64,000 nt of DNA from Mangifera indica (lineage: Eukaryota; Streptophyta; Magnoliopsida; Sapindales; Anacardiaceae). The notes under the pieces are model-generated. The model saw only the letters and a program-made list of their open reading frames with translations. It ran no database searches and was not told the DNA's origin. The translations under genes were made by a program, and so were the position numbers. The stretch spans positions 1,922,001-1,986,000 of the forward strand of contig NC_058153.1 in assembly GCF_011075055.1 (NCBI RefSeq), read 5' to 3'. How positions within the stretch are numbered: the stretch's first letter is position 1; every line of letters starts with the position of its first letter. Shown piece by piece: positions 38,775 to 51,700 of the stretch.

Positions 38775-39535
38775 GTTGGCAGGATTCGAGCAGAGTCTAA
38801 GAAAGTTTAAGTTTAGATTAATTCGAATTTAACTTGATTTAAGAGAAGTTGAGTTCGAACATAAGTTCAAATTCATCGAGTTTCTCTTAAAGTTGATCAA
38901 ATTTGATTCATTTAAAAGAATACGAGCTCAAATTTAATTTACACTCATGATAGTCAAATTACGTATCATATCGTATATTAAAAATATAATTTTCATAACG
39001 TATATCGAATATTGTATTATGTTATATGATACAGTTTTTAAAAAATAAAATAATAAAAAATTTAGTTAACACAACATTATTTTATAAAATATTACAAACA
39101 TTTTTTAAAATTTAAGATTTTTTATATTTTTTTTTATTTTATCATCATTTTCTTTAAAAAATGTATTAATCTATATCGGTACTATATAGCATATCATAAG
39201 ATACGTTTATTGTATCATATTAATTTAATATATCTTATGATACATATCGTTTTTTATTTGTATTATAACGTATTATAAGATATTGATAATTATGGGTATA
39301 ATATCGAATTAAACTATGTTTTGAGTTGATACTGTAACTGAATAAAACATGATTAAAACGATATTATTTTAATATATATATATATATATATCAAAATGAT
39401 ATAATTTTAGTTTATTTAAATTAAATTTATAAATTTGATAAATCGAATACTTATTAAACTTAGACTTAATAATATTAAACTATCGTATTTAAACTCATTT
39501 GAACGGATCTCATTCTAAAGCTATTCAATAGAGCT
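38775..39535 (+). repeat. Composite GATAC-rich dispersed repeat, copy 2
   Basis: Three parts are visible. The left flank has gattcgagcag and gagttcgaacataagttcaa words. The core (about 38964-39300) is built of gatac/gtatc permutations and includes tatcttatgatacatatcgt. The right flank has attcgaatt and ctcatttgaacgg words. The same three-part order, inverted, occurs at 54835-55500, and the core alone at 3530-3860. An (AT)n run lies at 39377-39392. Confidence 0.6.
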
Positions 39536-39884
39536 TATTTTAAGACTCAAATAAGCTTTCCTCTAATGGAACCATAATTATGGGTAGGCAGAGCAACGTT
39601 ATGAAATCAATCTGAAAGCAAAGTTGTTTGCCCTTCTTCTGGCTTGAGTTGGTTGATGTGAACACGGGTCCATTATTATTAATGCTGTCAAATTCGGGTG
39701 CACGTGGTTTCCATGTCTTCTTGGTCTGCTTCGACAAGGGCAGTTGGAATTTTGCCAGACTCTTTACAGAACACCGACTTCTTCTTCCCTCAATTTATTA
39801 TTATAAACCTTTTTTTAGTATCTAGTAATCTTGATTATTCTATTTCAGTCGATGCAGTGAGACTTGGCCAATGAAACTGTTGAT

Positions 39885-40191
39885 TGTTGCCTTTGGTTGG
39901 ACTTCAACCTCTGGTGGGCCTTGCGGTTATGGCTTGGTTTTTCTCCGTGGTTACGACAAAGTCAAGCTTTTTCATGGGCATCTCTCATCATCTAATATTG
40001 TCGTTGAGCGACTAGGCAATGCATGTATTTCTAATATTGGTGTCTACCATCTTTTGCATACACCCTTTCTCATAAACAATGCCTATAAAGCCCCAGAGCT
40101 GAAGCCTAACAACGGCAGCAGCTGTAGCCAAAGAAAATATACGCAGAAATGTCATGTTTATAGCTTCGGGTGGTATTGTTGGAGATGTTGA
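39885..40191 (+). pseudogene. Receptor-like kinase fragment (LRR-III type), truncated
   Basis: An open frame encodes part of a pseudokinase-type receptor kinase domain. KLFHGHLSSSNIVV corresponds to the catalytic-loop region, which in LRR-III kinases is HGN/HGHxxxSN rather than HRDLKxxN. ERLGNACISNIGVYHLL follows, with DFG replaced as in this subfamily, then NAYKAPEL (APE motif) and SQRKYTQKCHVYSFGW, where the usual text is QKxDVYSFG. It begins abruptly near the end of the N-lobe/C-lobe boundary and is cut short by a stop at about 40,189, directly before an unrelated tandem repeat. Neither the ATP-binding loop, a membrane segment nor LRRs are nearby, so this is a relic, perhaps captured or broken by a repeat insertion. 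Confidence 0.72.
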
Positions 40192-40530
40192 CCATGTTGA
40201 TGGCCCTCGAATCCAATGCCGGCAACCTCCTGAATCTGCCCTTTTTCCAAAAACCTCCTGTTTTGGCCAAATTTTGTGACTTATTGCACATGCCACATAG
40301 GGTGGGGGATGTCCGGCTCCTTTTGGGCCCAGATTTACACCATCCACCCCTGACATATCAAGGTACATGACCGTGCTGACAGCCCCTGAATCCAGTGCCC
40401 GTAGCCCCATGAATCCGCCTTTTTCTGGAAGCCCCCGTTTGGTTGAGTTATAGCACACCACCACAAAGGGTGGGGGGACGACCGGCTCCTTTTAGGCTCG
40501 GATTTGCACCATCCACTCCTCAAGCGTGGC
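40187..40530. repeat. Two diverged ~170-bp tandem units
   Basis: Unit 1 (about 40187-40360) and unit 2 (about 40361-40530) share ordered blocks: gccctcgaatccaatgcc versus gcccctgaatccagtgcc; tgaatctgccctttttc versus tgaatccgcctttttct; agggtgggggatgtccggct versus agggtggggggacgaccggc; gatttacaccatccacccct versus gatttgcaccatccactcct. Spacing of matching blocks is 168-180 bases, so indels have accumulated. Base composition is richer in G+C than the surroundings. Confidence 0.8.
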
Positions 40531-41428
40531 AGTGCAAAGGACTGCAGCAGAATAGATTTCATGGAGGTGTTTGATTACTTGTTAATAAGAGACAAAAGAG
40601 AGGGAGCAGAAAATGCGAGTTCTTTTGCAGGTTGCTCTGCTTAGCTCCATTACCAAAAGATCATCCCAAGATGAGCTTGGTAAATAGGATTATTGAAGAT
40701 ACTAGGACAAAAGGTTCAAATGATGGCCCAATTCATTCATGAATAATCTTTCTTCGGATCCTTCTCCTTCTTTGTCTGAAACAGCCGTTAATTAACTTCG
40801 CTAGATAGCAACGAAATTGAGGGCAGTGATTTCAAAGCTCAAATACCCCAGAAGGAAAATTGAAGCTTAACTGCATGATTAGATGTGCTAAGTGATTAAA
40901 GACAAAGACAGTTGCAGAAGATGGGTCAAAATCTCTTATGAGTTCACCACCTTCACCTTTAACAACATTCTTAAAAGCATGTAAACAGGAAAGCTGAAAT
41001 TCGTAATTGCATATTTATCCGAAATCAAAGCCATAAAATGTTAGGTCCATTGGTTTTGACAAGAATGAAATAGCAAACATAATCTGGTGAATCTATGGAG
41101 AAAGATACAAGTCCTTATACTGGCAAACTAAGCTATCAAAACCAAACACTAATTCCTTAGCTGCATTATTCAGCACAAACAGGAGGCAGAACCAACCATA
41201 TCAGCCCATCAGGAAAATCAGTGTAAAGCATTGAAATATAATCTATGAAAAGCATGAGCTCATCCCATAAAATGCAGCTCTAACAAATTTTAATTGAAGC
41301 CTCCAAGCAATAATGATCTTATTTTTTCATTGACACCAAGATTGTGCACCCCCAGATATCAACAAAATGAAGTTATCAGACCCCCAGTCAAAGCCTGCAA
41401 ACACTGAAAGCTTCACTATGTTTTCATC

Positions 41429-42772
41429 TTATCCATGAGTGTTGACAGCTTCCCACACCAGATTCTTCGGAACAGGATTGGCCAGGTCGCGAGCCTGCAA
41501 GGCTGCAGCCCGAAGAGTGTTTATTGTCATCGAATTGGCCTTCCAGAATGAGGCAATATTGTATGGCAAATTATGCTTCTTGCAGAGGTCCATAACAAAG
41601 GGTGAAATTTTCCTGAGATGGCATCGAGGCAATCGAGGAAACAAATGGTGCTCAATCTGGAACTGTAATCCTCCATGAAACCAGTCCATCCAAGATGAAC
41701 AATTTATATTAAGTGTGCCGCTTGTCTGCTTCCCGAACCAGTCATTTGCTTCAGGTGGACCAACATATACACTTGTGGAGAAATGATTCAAACAGAACTG
41801 AACATGTTGAATTCCAGTGACAGCAAAACTAGCAACAACAAACATTACTCTTTCCCCCCAATTGGGCAAGCAGGAAACTAGAAAGGGATACCAAATCCAA
41901 AATACAAGAAGCCCCAAAAATTCCTGAAGCCGATTGGGCACATTCCTCTTAGACAACAGCAATAAAAAAGATTGGGCAAACAGATTGATTCTAGCAAAAC
42001 ACATGACAGGATAAAATGTCCAATGCTGGTAACTAACCAAGAATCTAGCAACAGAATCAAATTTGATCTTCCTATCATAACAACATGACCAAATTGAGTC
42101 AAAAAGTTTTGAGGATACCGCAAACATAGGGATGTGCTGAAGATCTGGGTCAAAGTCGAGGCTATTGCAGGCTATGTGATGGGTATTATGGTTCCACTTC
42201 CACCACTCAATACTTATCCCTGCAAGGCAATTCCCTGTTAAAACCTGCATAAAACGATTGAATCTTGGACTTTTGGTGATCTTGTAATGGCCAGAATCAT
42301 GGCCAATCCATCCACTTTGAATCCACAAAAAGCCCATTAACCCACCAGAACATAGATGTACCCATGTACTATCAGAGCAGAAAACACCATAAACACTGAC
42401 AGCAAAGAGCATTGCCACAAAACAGAGTGTATATAGCACAACATGTCCATTCTTTTCAAACAACCCCATTTTTGAAAACTCAGTCGCAAGCTTTCTATAA
42501 TCTTTGGAAACCTCAGAGACTGAGCAGTCCTCAAGATAATAACCAGTGAATAATTTGTCAAGATATTGCCAGGCAAAGCCTGGATGGTAAGCAAGAAACG
42601 CGTCAGTAACATCTTGACCAGCAAGAATGAGGAGTGGAAGCGCACCACCAGGGTGATCTTTGGTCCATTGTGAAACATCATAGATCTTGCCTTGTACTGA
42701 GATCCAGAGATCGCCAGGCTTGTTGTGAGTCTTAAGGTCTTCTTCAGAAATGTACTTCTTTGAATCAGCCAT
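41429..42772 (-). CDS. Delta-8 sphingolipid (long-chain base) desaturase with cytochrome b5 domain
   Basis: An intronless 447-aa protein. The start at 42772 (MADSKKYIS) is chosen over an ATG 34 codons upstream because family members begin just before the cytochrome b5 domain. The heme-binding HPGG is at residues 40-43. The desaturase domain carries the three histidine boxes HDSGH (158-162), HNTHH (195-199) and QIEHH (372-376, Gln instead of the first His, as in front-end desaturases), with hydrophobic segments between. The enzyme introduces the delta-8 double bond in sphingoid long-chain bases in the endoplasmic reticulum, using electrons from its fused b5 domain. Length equals plant SLD proteins (~449 aa). 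It is divergently arranged with SQD1 across ~3.7 kb. All active-site motifs are intact. Confidence 0.95.
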   Translation of the reverse strand: MADSKKYISEEDLKTHNKPGDLWISVQGKIYDVSQWTKDHPGGALPLLILAGQDVTDAFLAYHPGFAWQYLDKLFTGYYLEDCSVSEVSKDYRKLATEFSKMGLFEKNGHVVLYTLCFVAMLFAVSVYGVFCSDSTWVHLCSGGLMGFLWIQSGWIGHDSGHYKITKSPRFNRFMQVLTGNCLAGISIEWWKWNHNTHHIACNSLDFDPDLQHIPMFAVSSKLFDSIWSCCYDRKIKFDSVARFLVSYQHWTFYPVMCFARINLFAQSFLLLLSKRNVPNRLQEFLGLLVFWIWYPFLVSCLPNWGERVMFVVASFAVTGIQHVQFCLNHFSTSVYVGPPEANDWFGKQTSGTLNINCSSWMDWFHGGLQFQIEHHLFPRLPRCHLRKISPFVMDLCKKHNLPYNIASFWKANSMTINTLRAAALQARDLANPVPKNLVWEAVNTHG

Positions 42773-42810
42773 TGAGTCAGGAATGTGGAAGTGAAAAAGA
42801 AAAGAGAGAT

Positions 42811-43306
42811 CTGAGAAAAGAGTACCCTTTTCTCTCTGTCTCTTATATTTGAAAAAATTATGGCATGAGAGCAAGAAAGAAGCGAACTCCCTTGGATGGG
42901 CATATGAGGAAGTCTCTTCAGAGAGATCTTATTGGTGATTGGTTGCTCAGGGCTGTGATGGTGTGGTGGGGCATTACAGAAAAAGCAAATTGAAGAAGAA
43001 GGGCCACAGCTTAGCATATACAATCAAAAAACGAATCTTCCTTGGCTGAAAGGGTAACCACAAATGCCAGATAATAACACCCAATTAGCAATTTACATTA
43101 CATTACATGTATAAACTTTGACCCTTCTCAATATTTTGATTTTGTTAATCAAAACTTGCTAAAGATTAAATCTTTCAGATTTGTTCTTAAAAAAATGTAA
43201 GCTGTCTAAGTTATTGCACTAATGGTAACAAGTTAGAAATCATCCTCACGAGGGTAAAGCTAAGACTGGAGATAAGAGATAAGAAATGAGAGGAAAACAA
43301 ACTTAC
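42811..43306 (-). other. Probable 5' UTR intron of the sphingolipid desaturase gene
   Basis: On the minus strand a strong donor GTAAGT occurs at 43306-43301 after ggacgt. An acceptor follows a pyrimidine-rich tract (tactcttttctcag) at 42812-42811, 38 bases before the start codon. This would make an intron of about 496 bases in the leader of an otherwise intronless gene. It is inferred from splice signals only. Confidence 0.4.
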
Positions 43307-43726
43307 ACGTCCTTCTTGAAACAAAAGCAAGTGGGTTGGAGAGATATGAGGCTGCAAACAATATTTGACTGCACATGACTGGTAGTTTTGGTTATGCTTT
43401 AACCATGGAAAAAGAAAGAGGAAAAATTAGGTGAGAACGAAGGCCAGAGTGGCGTGGACCTCGTATTGTTTAAACTTTAATTGACAATAACAGGAAACGA
43501 ACGGGCTAGCTCTGTTCTAAACAAATCAACATCAATTTAATTACTTAAACGCCCAGAAATCCCACCTGGAATTAGCTATATTTTACTCCATTGATACCAA
43601 AATATAACCTTCACATGAATCACGTCACATGCTATAAACGTAATAAAAGTAAGAAACGATCCATAATAAAGTTGGGGGTTTAAATTGAACACCCATCACT
43701 GGTTTTTTTAATGAACACCTGTTGTA

Positions 43727-43875
43727 AGTATATAAATAGATACACGTTTATATATATCATCATGTGGTTGAATATTATTTTATTATTATTAATTTAAAAT
43801 TATTTAATTACATGATAACACATAAAAATATATATCTATTTATATATTTAAAATAGATACACATATTTTTATTAT
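43727..43875. mobile_element. MITE-like element (same family as 22092-22249)
   Basis: The edges 'gtatataaatagatacacg' and, inverted on the other side, 'atatttaaaatagatacaca' enclose the family core (gaatattattttatt..aatttaaaattatttaattacatgataacac). No coding capacity. Confidence 0.55.
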
Positions 43876-44444
43876 TATTATTTTTTTTGTTATGCTTAGA
43901 GACACGGGAAGATTGAGGTCAACCTTCTAAATAGAATTAGATGTAACTAACATTAGTTAATATTGTAGTTCAAAGTGCTAAAGATTTATATACTATCAAC
44001 CAGTGATTAATGACCAACAATCAAGTAAGTTTAAATTTGAAGAACATCATTCGACAATTATAAAAAAAGAAGTCTTTAATTGAATCTCATGTTACAAAAT
44101 CTGTCTAATGGTTATCCATCCATATAAATATAATGTTATTAGTATAAACATAGATTCATTCCTTTAAATTTAAAATCATGGGTAGGAGATAAAAAATTCA
44201 AAGAAGGTTTTTTCCTAGGAAATTGTATATTCAGACTCTTCTCCTTCTTTAGTATTACTATTTACCACCTTAATCGAACCCAGTTCTAGGGTTTAATTCG
44301 AATCCACCGTTACTTAATAGTGATTAATATTTTTTTCACATTTGGCCTTGAAAACATTTTTTTTACACAAATAACATTTTTTACAAAAAAAATCCTAACT
44401 CTCTTAATGGAAAAAATACATACTACAAAATTAGTTATTTAATA

Positions 44445-44780
44445 GGCCAAACGACTATTTCCCACCCAAGGTTTGATATTTTCTCAAATATCCCCCTTTA
44501 ACTATAGAAACATCAAACATCCACCAATGACCAGTTAAATTTAACAGAACTCTAACGTCTGAAAATTTTATCTCTTTTTACCCCCTAAACTTTAAAAACT
44601 AAAATTTTTCCCCAGTCTAAGTTTTAAAAAATGACAGTTTCACCCTAGGGTTTCGTTTTGAAATCTCCGACTCTATTACCGACAACCTCTCCTTCCTGAA
44701 GCATCCTCTCTTTTCGACGATCTCTTTCCTCCTATTTGGAGGTCCGATCAACATCGAAGATGTCTTGGGAGATGAAGAAC
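44445..44780 (+). mobile_element. Single end of a Mutator-like foldback element
   Basis: Starts ggccaaacgactatttccca then cccaaggtttgat, closely parallel to the terminus at 59434 (ggccaaaagacttattccca then cccaaggtatagt). Further parallels inside are 'catcaaacatccaccaa', 'ttttacccccta..ctttaaaaact', 'aagttttaaaaaatgacagttt' and 'accctagggtttcg'. No opposite end was found downstream, so this copy is truncated or rearranged. The right limit is approximate. Confidence 0.6.
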
Positions 44781-45798
44781 TTCATCAGGGTTCGTCTTCC
44801 CAGAAGGAGATCTCTAGGAAATGGTCACAACACCATTTGTCACCATTTGATAACGCAGTTCAATCAAGAGTCTCCCCTCCAAAAAGAGTACTTTTAGTGA
44901 CAAATGGTGAAGATTTATATATAAAAAAAAATATAGATTTAAGATTTTTTTTATATATTAAAATTAAATTTTTGATTTACAGTTTAATGATTGTAAAATT
45001 TATTTTATTCGATATGATTAGTTTAATCTAAAAATAACAATCGGATTCGAATATAATTTCTCATTAAAAGAAAAAAAAACGCAATTTTTGGTCCAAGAAA
45101 AAATAAAATAAATAAAAGAAAACTTGGAGACACTTTTCCATTTTCTTGTCAAATATATCAATGGTAAACCAACTCAGCTTAAAAGTTGCATGTAATGAAA
45201 AGAAAAAGAAACAGAGAGATGGGTTAACACCGTGGCCTTGGTACAAATAAACAACAACAAAAAATTATATATATAGAAAACAACTAAGAAAAAAAAGAAG
45301 AAAAACAAACTTCCGGTAAGTTGAGAGACAAGACAAAGAGTTCAAGACTTTAAGGTTGGCTTTTGGCTATGATGTTTTGGAACGTATAACCTAAATCGCC
45401 AACCATTTTGTAAAATTTTTCAATTCAAATTAAATTATTTTATAAATTAAATTAAATTATAATTTTGGGTCATTTAATCCAATTTTACAATTAGACCCAA
45501 ATTACACACGTCTCTAGGCCCTCTTCCCACATTCATCGATTAAAAAAATTCACAAGCACCGGTCCACAATTTCACGTTATTTGTTTGGAGTGGAGATTGG
45601 GCTGACCCGTATCACGGTGATCCGGGTCCAAAGAAAACAATGATGGAATGTTGGCAAATGATCTCCAGATAAACCGAGTACACCTACTTCTTTCTCTTTG
45701 GAAGAAACCCAAAACCCTTCCACTCCAGTCTTCCTTTCCATCTCGATTTTCAGTAAACTCAATTTCAAGATTCCACCTCACTACACATTTCTATCTCG

Positions 45799-48177
<2,379 letters not shown>

Positions 48178-48714
48178 AAGTAGTATTGGGGATTTTGACG
48201 CGATTAGGTTTGTGTTGCCCTCATTGTGTCATCTCTTTTTGTTTGATAGATAGTGCTGCAGTTTTTGAAATATGTAGTCTGTAAGAGTAATTGGTTAGCT
48301 GCAATCAGGGGTTTATGAACGCAAACTGTCTGGCCGTAAAACAGAAAATTATAGCTGTACAAGTAACGCATATCTCCGTTGTCAGAATTTACTACTTGAA
48401 TCTGTATAGGACTTTTATGTTATGCCATTACAGAGATTAATTTATAGATAAATGCAACAATACAAATATATTTTATAGCAAGCAGTTGGGCAGTATTATC
48501 TGAAGTGATGAATTATGATAACATGCATTTTGTTTTTGTTCGACATTTGACTTAAAAATATAGGAAGGACTGAGAGGGAACCATCAGGAAATAAAATAAA
48601 CAAGAGCTTTACAGCTAATCAGAAAGTAGCAACTATACTACAGTTGTCAAACAAATATGCTGGTAACTAAATTATGCACATTAATAAATAGTAGGCCTTC
48701 CAGCCTCTCCCAGA
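48178..48714. other. Convergent 3' intergenic region between SQD1 and FTSH4
   Basis: Probably occupied by the facing 3' UTRs of the two genes. No additional frame or repeat is seen. Confidence 0.6.
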
Positions 48715-51700
48715 CTATGATCCCACAGGCGCAATGCCTTTGGCGTTAGCTACAGCAGTTGCAGCTGCAGCTGGATTAGGAGTTGATGGAGGTTGTACTG
48801 GGTTGGATTGTGAACTGCTCTGCTGCCCAACTATCTGCTGGGGTTGCTGCTGCTGTGAATTGACTTGGGCAAGAAGACTTTTGATCTGATTTCCGGTAAG
48901 TGTCTCATGCTCAAGTAATGCGTTAGCAAGTGCATGAAGCTCCTTGCTGTGGTTGGTGAGAATAGTTTTTGCATTGTTATAAGCCCTTTCCAGAAAGTAC
49001 TTCACTTCTTCCTCAATAAGGAGCCTAGTCTCTGTGCTCATGCTCTTGCCATTGTCATCGTAATTGTGAGTGACAACACCAACTTCTTTACTCATGCCAT
49101 ATTTTGTAACCATTTCTCTTGCAAGCTTAGTTGCTTGCTGTAGATCAGAAGATGCACCTGAAGTAACTTCATTTTCTCCAAAGATGAGTTCCTCTGCAAC
49201 CCTTCCCCCCATGCAAACATCAAGCCGAGCAAGCATCTGCTTGCGGGAAATGTTTGTTTCATCCTTATCAGGCAATTGGGAAACCATGCCAAGGGCCATT
49301 CCTCGGGGAACTATGGTTGCTTTGTGAACAGGAAGCGCCCCATCGGTATGGATGGCCACAAGAGCATGACCACCCTCATGGAAAGCTGTAAGTTTCCGTG
49401 ATTCATCAGAGATGACAGCTGACTTGCGTTCACTTCCCATCATGATCTTGTCCTTTGCATACTCCAGATCAGCCATTGTCACAGCTTTGGCACCATCCAT
49501 TGCAGCCTTCAGTGCAGCAATATTGACTAGGTTTGCAAGATCAGCACCCGAGAATCCCGAAGTCCCTCTAGCAATGATCATCAGATCAACATCATCCCCC
49601 CTTCAAGACCTGTAATTTGAAAATATTTAGTTAGAGTATATAGGTAGAGAATATCACTCAAAACTAATGAAGGTATTAGCCTGAGTTAAAATTTATAGTG
49701 CATCCAATGAAGAACTATCCCACGAAGGCTAATATTCTGGTCTGTAACACCCCTACCCATACAAACCCACCGCAAAGCGGCATGGGTTAAGATAAACAGC
49801 GTAATCTAAGCATAAGCAAAGCATACTCACTAAAAACAGAATTATCATTATATGAATTTCATGCCCTAATTTGATCACCATGATTCTAGTAATGGTTTAA
49901 TTCCATGTCAGCTGGTAAAAAAAAAACAAAGAGGGGGAAGAGGTCACTATTTCGGAAAAAATTAATGACAGGACATCAGTGAGACATTCCCAAAACAAGC
50001 ACTGTCCCAGATCAGAGCAGCTGTGATAGTCAAACTTAAGTTCAGATTTCTAGTGCATCTTAATGTTTTTTTTCCAAAGAAAAAAAAAAAACCTTCGACA
50101 TGTGTGATTCCATGATCTGCCTTCGTCCTTCTACATCTGGATTTGGAACAACAACATGGCGATCAAATCGTCCAGGTCTTACAAGTGCCTTGTCCAATGA
50201 TTCTGGGAAATTAGTTGCAGCAATTACAATTATCCCTTCATTCTGTTTAAAGCCATCCAGCTCCACCAGCAATTGGTTCAAAGTCATCTTCATGAATTGT
50301 TGGTCCTTAGGATTACGGCTTCCACCTATAGCATCAATCTCATCAATAAATATTATAGCTGGTGACGATTTCTTTGCTGCAGAAAAGAGATCTCTCACTC
50401 TCCGAGCTCCAACGCCAACAAACATCTCTTCAAACTCGCTGCCACTGCATGACAAGAAAGGCACCCCAGCTTCTCCAGCAATAGCTCTTGCCAACATGGT
50501 TTTTCCAGTGCCAGGTGGACCAACAAGCAAAACACCTTTTGGGAGCTTACCACCTAAACGAGTGAAGCACTGCAACAAGGAAAGTCAAAAACTCACAGAA
50601 TCAAAATCAACCTTCCATTGAGTTAATAAACTTACTAAAAGAGGGAATGCCCAACATTTTATATCACCAATATCATAGATATTGCATCTCAATAAATGAT
50701 TATAGACCCACTCTATGAACTCAAATCGTTATACCACTGAGAGAAGAGAGAAGGGTATGTAAACAGAATTTCCATACTCTCAATTGCTGAAGAAAGATCA
50801 GTTGCATGACATGACTTAAAAGTATTATCAGCATCCAACATATTAAGAAAAACCCGAGTTTTACAATTATTTTTAGCAAAATAATAACAAACAAGCATCG
50901 CATTTCCAACACAGAAACAAACTCACTTCAGTGAAATTTCACCCACCAAATATAAAAGTAGTATAAAACCTCTGCCCATCAAAGATTGACCACATAAGTA
51001 GAATAAGCAGCAAAGCTAGCACAGTAAAAAACCAAAACAACCAAAGGGCCTAACTTAACTTCATGATGACCTCTAGACATGTACACAGCTATAATAATGC
51101 AAGCACCTATTTACTTAGAATGGATTGCATGAAGATAACAACGTGCCAAATTTGTCTAAGACCCAAACTGACACAAAAGCCAAGGGGGCATGCATAAGAT
51201 ATGTTTGCACTAAGATGCCCAATGAAAAAGAAGCAAATTTGACTGTTTGGGAACTTCATCGAGAAAGATTCAGTCTCTCCCTCTACATCATACACTACCT
51301 TTGGGTATAGACCCAACATAATTTCTCTTTCAAGTTGCAGCTAGCACAACCATTAAGTGTCAATGTCAGAACAATTTATGTTTACATTGAGAGATAGACT
51401 AGGAGTAGTACAGTTGTATGCACTCATGCATACACAGAGAGATGATTATTAATAATTTAACTTTGGATCTCGAAGATAGTTGACAATTTCTTCGAGTTCT
51501 TGTTTTGCCTCATCAACACCCTTTACATCACTAAACTTTGTGTTAGATTCCATGCTAGGCTGCACTTCTTCATGCAAACCAAGTCCTATAACATAGAGAA
51601 TCACACATAAGAAAAACTGTCACATTAAATTCATTTTTTAGTTTCCCAGTGACCAATATCCAAGTCACACCAAAAGTTAAAAAATTATATAGTGATACCT

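Larger units (their letters stand above)
38520..41428. other. Intergenic DNA with composite repeat, kinase relic and tandem repeat
   Basis: The 3' UTR of the NHL gene extends to about 38,760. Then follow the composite repeat (38775-39535), the receptor-kinase fragment (39885-40191) and the two-unit repeat (40187-40530). Positions 40,530-41,428 have no recognisable gene; the last few hundred bases probably include the 3' UTR of the desaturase gene on the minus strand. Confidence 0.5.

Noticed and set aside
44765..45031. 88-codon plus-strand frame
   Set aside because: Lies beside the terminus of the foldback-transposon family; the C-terminal half is A+T-rich non-coding-like sequence.
49738..49790. 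TGTAACACCCC sequence resembling the start of some gypsy LTRs, in an FTSH4 intron
   Set aside because: Only a short match, no paired LTR, no primer-binding site or polypurine tract seen.
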